Of a DNA stretch of 59,172 nucleotides, positions 15,856 to 23,232 are shown in pieces. This stretch comes from Planctomycetota bacterium. Its GTDB lineage: Bacteria; Planctomycetota; UBA1135; GCA-002686595. The DNA lies in contig JANQEJ010000300.1 of assembly GCA_028278425.1 (NCBI GenBank), positions 1 to 59,172 of the forward strand. Direction: 5' to 3'. A model generated the notes under the pieces. The model had not been told where the DNA came from. It did no database searches and saw only the letters and a list, made by a program, of their open reading frames with translations. Both the position numbers and the translations under genes were made by a program. Numbering within the stretch: position 1 is the stretch's first letter; each line of letters opens with the position of its first letter.

Positions 15856-18800
15856 TCAATCGCCGGCGAGCGGTTCGATCGACACCCGATCCACCTCGAC
15901 CCGCAGGGAGGCGAGGTTGTCCACCTCGAGCAACAGTGTGCGTGCCCGGGGCAGGATCGTCGGCGGCAGCGGCAACGGATCGAGGAACGGCTCATCGGGC
16001 CGTGGACCGCCGCGAGGCCAAACGCGGCACGTGACGCGCCCGTCGCGGACCTCGAGCTCGAGCTCGACGTTCAGGTCGCCGGTAGGCTTCTCGAGGCGTG
16101 CGCGGACCTTCTCGCTTCCCACGATGCACGCAACGGAGCGGTCCCATCCGACCGAGAGGCCCACCCCCGTGCCGCCGCCCTTCTCGAGCTTCCACCATTC
16201 CGGCCGCTCGACGACGGCGAGCGTGAAGCCTCGCTTCTCCACGTTCTCCGACGCGTGGGTGAGGTGGACGGTCGCCCGAGCTCGGAACGAGCTCGGAGGA
16301 ACCGAGATCCCGTGCCACGCTTGGACCCGGTCGGAGAAGTGCCCCGCGTAGCCCCGCAGCAACAGCACTCCGTCCCTCCGCTCGACGCGTCTCGCCTGCT
16401 CGAAGCCCCTGCCGAACTGAAGGCCCGACTTCCAACCCGCGTCGTCGCCGCCCAGGAAGTCGTCTTGGAAGGCCGCGTGGGGCAGATCCGGGATGGGCGG
16501 AAGGATGACCTTGGCCAACCTCAGGCCCGTCGAAGGCTGCTCAACGGCGGCCTGGACCTCGTGCTCCGCGAGGAGCGTGAGCTGGTCCGGACGGTGGCTG
16601 AGCACGCTTCCGCCACGCACCAGGGCCTTGCCGCGCCCGATCCTCTCGATGGCGCCGATGGGAAGGCACATCTCATGCCGGGATCCGGCGAGGTCACGGA
16701 CGCCGAAGGGGGAGCAGTCGTTGGACGCCGTGGCTGGGTCGAAGAAGCGGTGGTCGCCGTCGTGGGAATTCTGGTAGTTCGCCGAGAACGCGAAGTCGTT
16801 GCGATCGCCCCATGGATAGAGACGGCCATCCGCTCCCCTGCCGGCCCGTTCCCACTCGAGCGGCGTGGGCAAGCGATAGAAAAACGGTCGCTGGGCGCCG
16901 CGAGCCGCCTCGCGGGCATTGAACGCCCTCGTCAGAGCTTCAGCGTCGTCACGGTTCAGGCTCCCGGCTGCGCGACCGGGAACCGGGTCTCCGCGCGACT
17001 CCTTCCAGACTTCGGGTAGGAGGCTGTGGACCAGAGCTTCGTCTACCTCCTTCTCCATGATGAAGAAGGAGTCCACGGGCGTTAGCAGCTCACGGAAGTC
17101 CAGCGGCCCGCGGACCGGCTCTCCCAGGATGGAGCGGCCGCCGTTGATGAAGCACCACCCCTCGCCGATGACGTTTGCGGTGTGGCACTCGACCGCGATG
17201 GCGATCTCCCCTTCCCGTTGGACGGCCTGGCGACGGACGAGGATGGGGAGGCGTGTGTCGACGTGCCCTTCTAGGCGTGCTATCAGGAGGTAGCTTCCCT
17301 CGGGCACGGAGTGGCGTTCGTTGGGCGTGAGCGGCTTTCCGTGCGCTTCGTCGAAGAGCCAGCGGCCGTCTTCTTCGGAGTCGAGTCTGTCACAGAGAAA
17401 GAGCTTCGTGCCCTCCTGGCGGCAACGGATCTCCAGGGAACCGTGCTCGTCGAGGAGATCGCTCCGTCGGCTTGCCTCCGGATCCAGCTCCTCGAGCCTT
17501 TCCTGCAGCCGCGCGATCTCCGGGCTCAAGTGCGGCGCGCTCTGCTCGAGGGCACGTCGGAGCTTCCGTTCCAGCAGCCCCGCCTGGGCCTTCCTGAGCT
17601 CCTGGGAGTCCCGGTCGAGCCTCGCGTTCGCGACGTCGAGGGTGGCTTCCGCGTACGTCCTTTCCCAATCAAGCGCGAGATCGGCAAGCTCGTCGGCGTG
17701 TCTCACGAATTCGTCGGCTCGCTCCAGCCGTTGGCCCATCGGGACAGCCTCGAGCCGCGCCCGCGCTTCGAAGACCTCTCTTCCCCTGCGCTCCAAGTCG
17801 TCGAGCCGCTCCGACATCGCGTCGACCTGCTCGAGAACGCGCGCCTCGACCTCTCTCGGCGCCCACCAATCGAAGTAGGTCCAGACCCCGGCCAGAAGGA
17901 CGAGGTTGACGACCACCGCCGCCGTCCAGCGCTTGTGCCGCCGCAGGGTCCAGCGCAGATGCCGGACGAAACCGGGCGCCGATGCCGACACCGGGCGCAG
18001 CTCGAGCAGCGCGTCCAGGTCGTCCGCCACCGCCTTCGCGCTCGCGTAGCGGCGGGACGGTTCGACGTCCATCGCTTTGAGGCAAATCGCTTCCAGGTCG
18101 CGCGGCACGTCGGGCCGGAACCTCCGCGGAGGGCGCGGCAAGCCGCCGAGGATGCGCTGGAAAGTCGAGTGCAGCGAGTCCGACCGATACGGCGGGCGCA
18201 GCGCGAGACAGCGATACAGCGTCGCGCCCAGGGCGTAAACGTCCGTCGCCGCCGTCACGGGGCCGCGGTCCGTTGAGACCTGCTCGGGAGCCATGTAGTC
18301 CGCGGTCCCGACGGCGTCGCCCTCCAGCGTGAGCGGATCCTCGGAGCGAACGTCGCGCGCGAGTCCGAAGTCGATCAGCACGGGCGTGCCGTCCGGTTCG
18401 ATCACGACGTTCCGCGGGTTGACGTCGCGATGGACCACTCCCCGGGCGTGGGCGTGCTCGAGAGCGAGAGCCACGTCGCGCAACATGCGCGCGAGCCGTG
18501 CGTAGTCGCCGCCCAGTCCGGGTGTTCGTTCCAGCGTCTCCTCGAGCGAACGGCCCGCGAGGAGCTTCATCGCGTAGTACGGAACGTCGCCCCCGAGATC
18601 GGCCGAGAGGATCGGCACGATGTTGGGGTGGTCGAAGCGGCCGATCACTTCGATCTCGCGTCGGAAGCGCTTCAGCCGCAGGGCGGCCGATCCCGTCCGC
18701 GAGAGCTCTTTGAGCGCGACCCGGCGACCGGGCACGGAGATCTGCACGGCCTCGTGGATCACGCCCATCGCGCCGCGGCCGATGACGCGGAGGAGGAGGT

Positions 18801-18936
18801 AGTCGCCGAGTTGTTTCGCTCCCTCCTCGCCCTCCGCCATGCCCTCTCTCAGGCGCTCGAGCGCCTGGCGCGCGGCTTCCAGTCCCTCGTCCTCGACGAA
18901 GCCTTGGATCCTGCGCTGGAGGTCCGAGTCGCCCAT
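15856..18936 (-). CDS. Membrane Ser/Thr protein kinase with SUMF1-like and C-terminal beta domain
   Basis: The ATG at 18936 gives 1026 residues. The kinase domain has the glycine loop GRGAMG (53-58), the ATP lysine in VALKEL (Lys76), HRDVNPRN (from 169) with Asn173 where most kinases have Lys, DFG (189-191) and APE. A membrane segment at about 337-357 separates it from a charged, probably coiled-coil region and then a SUMF1/formylglycine-enzyme-like domain (RLPTPLEWERAGRG, YPWGD). That domain lacks the usual copper-binding cysteine context and the GFR motif (GLRLAK here), so it is likely a sensor or binding domain without oxidase activity. A concanavalin-like C-terminal domain follows. It lies seven bases after an ECF-type sigma gene, a common planctomycete pairing. 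Confidence 0.88.
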   Translation of the reverse strand: MGDSDLQRRIQGFVEDEGLEAARQALERLREGMAEGEEGAKQLGDYLLLRVIGRGAMGVIHEAVQISVPGRRVALKELSRTGSAALRLKRFRREIEVIGRFDHPNIVPILSADLGGDVPYYAMKLLAGRSLEETLERTPGLGGDYARLARMLRDVALALEHAHARGVVHRDVNPRNVVIEPDGTPVLIDFGLARDVRSEDPLTLEGDAVGTADYMAPEQVSTDRGPVTAATDVYALGATLYRCLALRPPYRSDSLHSTFQRILGGLPRPPRRFRPDVPRDLEAICLKAMDVEPSRRYASAKAVADDLDALLELRPVSASAPGFVRHLRWTLRRHKRWTAAVVVNLVLLAGVWTYFDWWAPREVEARVLEQVDAMSERLDDLERRGREVFEARARLEAVPMGQRLERADEFVRHADELADLALDWERTYAEATLDVANARLDRDSQELRKAQAGLLERKLRRALEQSAPHLSPEIARLQERLEELDPEASRRSDLLDEHGSLEIRCRQEGTKLFLCDRLDSEEDGRWLFDEAHGKPLTPNERHSVPEGSYLLIARLEGHVDTRLPILVRRQAVQREGEIAIAVECHTANVIGEGWCFINGGRSILGEPVRGPLDFRELLTPVDSFFIMEKEVDEALVHSLLPEVWKESRGDPVPGRAAGSLNRDDAEALTRAFNAREAARGAQRPFFYRLPTPLEWERAGRGADGRLYPWGDRNDFAFSANYQNSHDGDHRFFDPATASNDCSPFGVRDLAGSRHEMCLPIGAIERIGRGKALVRGGSVLSHRPDQLTLLAEHEVQAAVEQPSTGLRLAKVILPPIPDLPHAAFQDDFLGGDDAGWKSGLQFGRGFEQARRVERRDGVLLLRGYAGHFSDRVQAWHGISVPPSSFRARATVHLTHASENVEKRGFTLAVVERPEWWKLEKGGGTGVGLSVGWDRSVACIVGSEKVRARLEKPTGDLNVELELEVRDGRVTCRVWPRGGPRPDEPFLDPLPLPPTILPRARTLLLEVDNLASLRVEVDRVSIEPLAGD

Positions 18937-18943
18937 GGCCGCC

Positions 18944-19477
18944 TCACGATTCCTCGACGCGGATTCGCGTCGCAAGCGCCCGCACCGCGAGCTCGTGGCG
19001 TTTGCGCGCTGCGTCGGCCGTCATCCCGAGCTGATCCGCGATGTCCGCGTAGGGCACGCGTTTCAGGCGCAGCCGCAGGATCCGGGCGTCGCGCTCGTCG
19101 AGCCGCTCGATGAGGCGATGGACCCAGCGCTCCTGGTCCTGGAGCGTGACCGGGCCGTCGTCTCCACCCGAGTCGCGGTCGGCGACTCTTGCGACCGCCC
19201 CGTCTCCCGCGGCGGACTCGCCGTGCTCCGCCCCGGCGGCGCGAGCGGCGTCGAGTACGACCCAGCGCGCGTTTCTGAGGAGGCGCCGACGCAGGTCCTC
19301 CGTCGGTTGCGTCGCCGCTCCTGGGTCGAGGCCGCGGAAGAAGCGCAGGAAAGCGTCCTGGCAAAGGTCGGAGACGGACCGCGTTCGCCTGAGCCTTGGT
19401 CCCGCGGACCGTGCAACGAGGCGGCGAACGTCGTCCGACCAAAGCTCGACGAGGCGAGCCTCTTCGTCCGAACGCAT
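18944..19477 (-). CDS. ECF-type RNA polymerase sigma factor
   Basis: This 177-residue protein has sigma region 2 (about residues 10-50, ending DLCQDAFLRFFRGL) and region 4 (ERWVHRLIERLDERDARILRLRLKRV, then a helix-turn-helix YADIADQLGMTADAARKRH). There is no region 3. The ATG at 19477 has a strong GGGAGG ribosome-binding site. No separate anti-sigma factor is present, and the downstream membrane kinase takes that position, as in planctomycete ECF groups linked to Ser/Thr kinases. The kinase may control the sigma factor by phosphorylation. That is an inference from synteny. Confidence 0.85.
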   Translation of the reverse strand: MRSDEEARLVELWSDDVRRLVARSAGPRLRRTRSVSDLCQDAFLRFFRGLDPGAATQPTEDLRRRLLRNARWVVLDAARAAGAEHGESAAGDGAVARVADRDSGGDDGPVTLQDQERWVHRLIERLDERDARILRLRLKRVPYADIADQLGMTADAARKRHELAVRALATRIRVEES

Positions 19478-19531
19478 ACTAATCCCTCCCGCCACCATCA
19501 TACGGATCCGAGGCTTTGCGCCCCCCCTCCA

Positions 19532-19552
19532 GGCGAGCCGGGCGGGCTCGCC
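19532..19552. repeat. Inverted repeat upstream of the sigma-factor gene
   Basis: GGCGAGCC (19532-19539) and GGCTCGCC (19545-19552) are perfect 8-bp arms with a 5-base spacer. They lie in the 174-bp space between the divergent sigma and DUF1330 genes. It could be an operator for either gene or a leader hairpin. Confidence 0.4.
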
Positions 19553-19651
19553 GTGAAGACTTTCCGAAGTTCTTCGAGCCCGTCCCGCGGGCGCTCGGTG
19601 CGGCGCCCGGCAGGTATGCTGGCCGGTCCTTTCACGCAACCAGGAGCGCCC

Positions 19652-19942
19652 ATGACCGCCTACGTCATCGCCGAGGTCGACGTCCTCGACCCCGAGGCTT
19701 ACGAGGAGTACCGCCGCCACGTCCCGCCGACGCTCGAGGCATACGGCGCGCGCTTCATCGTGCGCGGGGGGGAGACGACCCTGCTCGAGGGCGAGCCCAA
19801 GCCGAAGCGCATCGTGGTGATCGAGTTTGAGTCCGTCGACCGGGCGCGCGAGTGGTGGGCCTCCGAGGTCTACGCCGGTCCGAAGGCGATGCGGCAGGCG
19901 GCGTCGAACGGGCGGCTGATCGCGGTCGAAGGCGTGAGCTGA
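19652..19942 (+). CDS. DUF1330 family protein
   Basis: This 96-residue ferredoxin-like-fold protein starts at an ATG with an AGGAG site five bases upstream. It shows the DUF1330 pattern: AYVIAEVDVLDPEAYEEYRRHVPPTLEAYGARF in separate strands and helix, then RGGETTLLEG, RIVVIEFES and W. It is a dimeric alpha-beta-barrel type domain of unknown function. The next gene, an S33 hydrolase, begins six bases downstream, so the two are probably co-transcribed. Confidence 0.9.
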   Translation: MTAYVIAEVDVLDPEAYEEYRRHVPPTLEAYGARFIVRGGETTLLEGEPKPKRIVVIEFESVDRAREWWASEVYAGPKAMRQAASNGRLIAVEGVS

Positions 19943-19947
19943 GGCGC

Positions 19948-21213
19948 GTGCCGACCTTCGAGGGGATGCGCGTGACCGAGCACCGCTTCGCTGTGCCGCT
20001 GGATCACGCCAGGCCGGGCAGCGAGGAGATCACGGTCTTCGCCCGCTCGGTCGCGGCCGAAGGGCGCGAGAACGACCGGCTGCCGTGGTTGGTCTTCCTC
20101 CAGGGCGGGCCGGGAAGCCCGGCGCCGCGGCCGATGACGCGCAGCGGATGGATCGACCGGGCGCTCGAGGAGTACCGCGTGCTCCTGCTGGACCAGCGCG
20201 GAACCGGGTGCAGCACGCCGGCGACGTTCCAGTCGCTCGCGCGCCTGGACTCGGCGGCGGCGCAGGCGGAGCACCTGACGCACTTCCGCTCCGACGCGAT
20301 CGTCCGCGACTGCGAGCTCATCCGGCGCGCGCTCTGCGGCGACGAGCCCTGGACCGTGCTCGGGCAGAGCTACGGCGGCTTCTGCGCGACGCGCTACCTC
20401 GGCGCGGCGCCGGAGGGACTTGCGTCCGTGCTCATCGCGGGTGGCCTCCCGCCCCTCACGGCCCATCCGGACGAGATCTACCGGCGCACCTACCCGCGCC
20501 TGGAGGAGCGCAACCGCCTCTACTACGAGCGCTATCCCGACGACGTCGAGCGCGTGCGGGCGATCGTGGCGCGGCTGCGGGCGAGCGACGTGCGGTTGCC
20601 GCGCGGCGACCGGCTCTCGGTGCGGGGCTTCCAGCAGCTCGGGCTGCTCCTCGGCTTCAGCGACGGCTTCGAGATCGTCCACAACCTGCTCGAGCAGGCC
20701 TTCGTGCCCGGCGGCGACGAGCTCGCCTACACCTTCCTGCGCGGCTTCGAGAACACGCTCTACTACGACACGAGCCCGATCTTCTCGGTCCTGCACGAGG
20801 CCTGCTACACGCAGGGCTTCGCCTCGCGCTGGTCGGCGGAGCGGCTGCGCGCCGAGCACCCGGCCTTCGACGCCGACCGGACCGACGGTCCGGTCCACTT
20901 CACCGGCGAGATGATCTACCCGTGGATGTTCGAGGAGATCGGCACGCTGCGGCCGCTGCGGGAGGCCGCGGAGCTCCTCGCCGCGAAGGAGGACTGGCCC
21001 GTCCTCTACGACGCCGAGGCGCTGGGCCGGAACGAGGTGCCCTGCGCGGCGGCGGTCTACGCGGACGACATGTACGTCGTTCCCGAGCTGTCGCTGGAGA
21101 CCGCGCGCGCGATCGCCGGCATCCGGGTCTGGGAGACGGATGAATACCTGCACAACGGCCTGCGGGCCGAGGGCAAGGCGGTGCTGGGCCGGCTCCTCAA
21201 GATGCTCGCCTGA
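19948..21213 (+). CDS. S33 family alpha/beta hydrolase, proline iminopeptidase-like
   Basis: This 421-residue hydrolase has the oxyanion-region HGGPG-type motif (FLQGGPGSP), DQRGTGCS and the nucleophile elbow GQSYGG (Ser141). The catalytic Asp is probably in VYADDMYV, and the His is about 20 residues from the end (YLHNGL). This layout is that of prolyl aminopeptidases of the longer, bacterial type, which remove N-terminal Pro from peptides. I took the GTG at 19948, six bases after the DUF1330 gene. An ATG at 19966 is an alternative. There is no signal peptide, so it acts in the cytoplasm. Confidence 0.85.
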   Translation: MPTFEGMRVTEHRFAVPLDHARPGSEEITVFARSVAAEGRENDRLPWLVFLQGGPGSPAPRPMTRSGWIDRALEEYRVLLLDQRGTGCSTPATFQSLARLDSAAAQAEHLTHFRSDAIVRDCELIRRALCGDEPWTVLGQSYGGFCATRYLGAAPEGLASVLIAGGLPPLTAHPDEIYRRTYPRLEERNRLYYERYPDDVERVRAIVARLRASDVRLPRGDRLSVRGFQQLGLLLGFSDGFEIVHNLLEQAFVPGGDELAYTFLRGFENTLYYDTSPIFSVLHEACYTQGFASRWSAERLRAEHPAFDADRTDGPVHFTGEMIYPWMFEEIGTLRPLREAAELLAAKEDWPVLYDAEALGRNEVPCAAAVYADDMYVVPELSLETARAIAGIRVWETDEYLHNGLRAEGKAVLGRLLKMLA

Positions 21214-21239
21214 TCGTCTACCCGGTGTAGTAGACGATC
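21212..21239. terminator. Inverted repeat spanning two convergent stop codons
   Basis: GATCGTCTAC (21212-21221) and GTAGACGATC (21230-21239) are perfect 10-bp arms around an 8-base loop. The repeat covers the stop codon of the S33 gene (21211-21213) and the last codons of the convergent flagellin gene (stop at 21218). It may terminate or protect both transcripts. There is no long T tract. Confidence 0.5.
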
Positions 21240-22033
21240 TGCCCCGGGTTGAAGCTCGCCACCCGGTGAACGCCGATCCCGAGCGCCTGCGCCGTCCGGA
21301 GCCGGAAGAGCTCGGCCGCCTCGAAGGCCAGGTCCGCGTCGCGGATGCGGCTCTCGGAGACTTGGAGGCTGTCGTGCGCGTGCTGCGAGCTGCGCAGCGC
21401 GCTCTCGAGGCGGTTCTCGACGATGCCGAACTTGCCGCGCACGCGCGACACGAACTCGATCATCCGGTCGGCGAGCGTCATCGCCTTGTCGCCGCCGTCC
21501 TGGCCGAGAAGATCGATCTGCCCCAGCGACTCGCCGACGTTGCGCGCGTCGACGAGCTGGATCGGGATGGTCTCGCCGGCGTCGATGCCCGCCTGGATGT
21601 CGATCGTCCGCTCGGAGGAGAGCAGGTGGATGCCGTTGAACGTGGTGGTCTGCGCGATCTGCGTCAGCGCGCCGACGACCTGATCGAACTCCGTCCCGAG
21701 CGCCGCGAGGTCCTGCTTGGCCACCGTCCCGGTCGCGACCTGGAGGGCGATCTCCTTCGCGCGCGCGAGCTGCGCGTTCATCTCCGCGAGGACCGCCTCG
21801 GCCAGCCGCGCGACCGCGATGCCCTGCTCGATGTTGCGTCCCGCTCCCTTGGTCGAGCGGATGCCGGCGCGCATGCGCTCGGACATCTTGAGCCCGGACG
21901 GATCGTCGGCGCCGGACACGATGCGAAGCCCCGACGAGAGCCGCTGCACGCTGGCGCGCATCTCCTCGGCGGTTTGCGCCAGGTGCCTCGTCGTGGGAAG
22001 GGCAAAGAGGTTCGTGTGGATTCGCAGCCCCAT
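21218..22033 (-). CDS. Flagellin
   Basis: This 271-residue flagellin consists of the conserved N- and C-terminal D0/D1 helices with almost no central variable domain. The N-terminus is MGLRIHTNLFALPTTRHL, followed by RLSSGLRIVSGADDPSGLKMSERMR in pieces. The C-terminus keeps the SRIRDADLAFEAAEL signature. The last residues (FNPGQIVYYTG) differ from the usual tail. An AGGGAG-type site precedes the ATG. No other flagellar gene is nearby, and the gene stands alone between unrelated metabolic genes, so it is a scattered filament gene or an extra copy. No sigma-28 promoter was seen. Confidence 0.92.
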   Translation of the reverse strand: MGLRIHTNLFALPTTRHLAQTAEEMRASVQRLSSGLRIVSGADDPSGLKMSERMRAGIRSTKGAGRNIEQGIAVARLAEAVLAEMNAQLARAKEIALQVATGTVAKQDLAALGTEFDQVVGALTQIAQTTTFNGIHLLSSERTIDIQAGIDAGETIPIQLVDARNVGESLGQIDLLGQDGGDKAMTLADRMIEFVSRVRGKFGIVENRLESALRSSQHAHDSLQVSESRIRDADLAFEAAELFRLRTAQALGIGVHRVASFNPGQIVYYTG

Positions 22034-22060
22034 GCGCGCGTTCTCCCTGAGTCGGGTGGG

Positions 22061-22091
22061 AAAAAAACGCGGTCCTGGGTACGAATCCGCG
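22061..22091 (-). terminator. Hairpin with T7 tract upstream of flagellin
   Basis: On the minus strand the stem CGCGG/CCGCG (22087-22091 with 22068-22072) is followed directly by seven T residues (22067-22061). It ends 28 bases before the flagellin ATG, downstream of the hydroxyproline dehydratase. It may end the upstream operon or act as an attenuator of flagellin. The stem is only five pairs with a 14-base loop. Confidence 0.45.
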
Positions 22092-22206
22092 GGCTGGGGA
22101 CCCGCTGAAGACCGGCGCGAAGGGCCTTGTCTCGGGGCCCTCCATCCGGGTTCTCGGCGAGCCTCGTGGCCGGATGAGGCGGAAGTCGTTTTTCGTGGCC
22201 CGCGGT

Positions 22207-23232
22207 CTACCGAAGGAGCACGCCCGCGCGCAGCGGATCGTCGGGATCGATCAGGAACTCGTGTTGCCCGGTGACGTGCGCCGCGCCGGTCACCTCCGGC
22301 ACGATCGCGTCGAGCGAGCCGACCCGCGTCGCCTCGACCGCGGCGACGTCGAAGGTCGTGCCGATCAGGCTCTCGATCGTGATCGTCTCGCCGAGCGCGA
22401 GCTCGCCGCGGGCGTGGTGGACCGCCGCGCGGCCGCTGACGCCGGTCCCGGTGGGGGAGCGGTCGACCTCGCCGTCGGCGAAGACGCAAACGTTGCGGCT
22501 GTGGACCGGGCCGTCGAGCCGGCGGACGAGGATCGTCCCGTAGAGGAAGTTCAGGTCGGGGTCGCCGTCGGGGTGCTCGATCGCGTAGGTCTCCATCACG
22601 CGGCGCTTGATGCGCATGCCGGCGTCGACGAGCTCGGCGAAGCGCTCGGGGACCAGCTCGAGATCCAGCGCCGCCGCGTCGACGTAGGCGTAGAAGGCGC
22701 CGCCGTAGCCGACGTCGCAGACGACCCGGCCGAGTCCCTCCACCTCGAGCTCGAGGTCGCGCTCGAGCAGGAACGAGGGGACGTTGCGGAACGACACCTT
22801 GGCGACGCGCCCGGCTCCGTCGCGGTGCGCGGTCGCGGTGACGCGGCCCGCCGGCGTGTCGATGCGCACCTCCGGGTCGTTGGCGGCCCGAAAGAGGCCG
22901 GCCTCGAGGCCCACCTTGACGAGCCCGATGATCCCGTGCCCGCACATCGTGCTGTAGCCCTCGTTGTGCAGGAAGAGCACGCCGACGTCGCCGTCCGGCG
23001 TCACCGGCGCGGTGGGCACGCAGCCGTACATGTCGGCGTGGCCGCGCGGCTCGAGCATCAGCGCGCGCCGCAGGTCGTCGTGGTGCTCGCGCGCGAAGCG
23101 GCGTTTGGCGAGGATCGTTTCGCCCGAAAGCTCGGGGTAACCCCCGGTGATCACGCGCAGCGGCTCGCCGGCGGTGTGCGCGTCGATCGTGGTGATGCGG
23201 CGCCAGTCGGCCGGCGGTTCGAACCCGGTCAC
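22207..23232 (-). CDS. Trans-3-hydroxy-L-proline dehydratase (proline racemase family)
   Basis: This 341-residue member of the proline racemase family starts at a GTG overlapping the upstream peptidase stop (GTGA). The first active-site motif STMCGHG has the catalytic Cys97. In the second motif the Cys of racemases and epimerases (SPCGTG) is replaced by Thr (DRSPTGTG, Thr261). In this family that change marks trans-3-hydroxy-L-proline dehydratases, such as human L3HYPDH, which convert the substrate to pyrroline-2-carboxylate. It acts in the cytoplasm on free hydroxyproline. The coupled aminopeptidase may release such residues from peptides. Confidence 0.85.
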   Translation of the reverse strand: MTGFEPPADWRRITTIDAHTAGEPLRVITGGYPELSGETILAKRRFAREHHDDLRRALMLEPRGHADMYGCVPTAPVTPDGDVGVLFLHNEGYSTMCGHGIIGLVKVGLEAGLFRAANDPEVRIDTPAGRVTATAHRDGAGRVAKVSFRNVPSFLLERDLELEVEGLGRVVCDVGYGGAFYAYVDAAALDLELVPERFAELVDAGMRIKRRVMETYAIEHPDGDPDLNFLYGTILVRRLDGPVHSRNVCVFADGEVDRSPTGTGVSGRAAVHHARGELALGETITIESLIGTTFDVAAVEATRVGSLDAIVPEVTGAAHVTGQHEFLIDPDDPLRAGVLLR

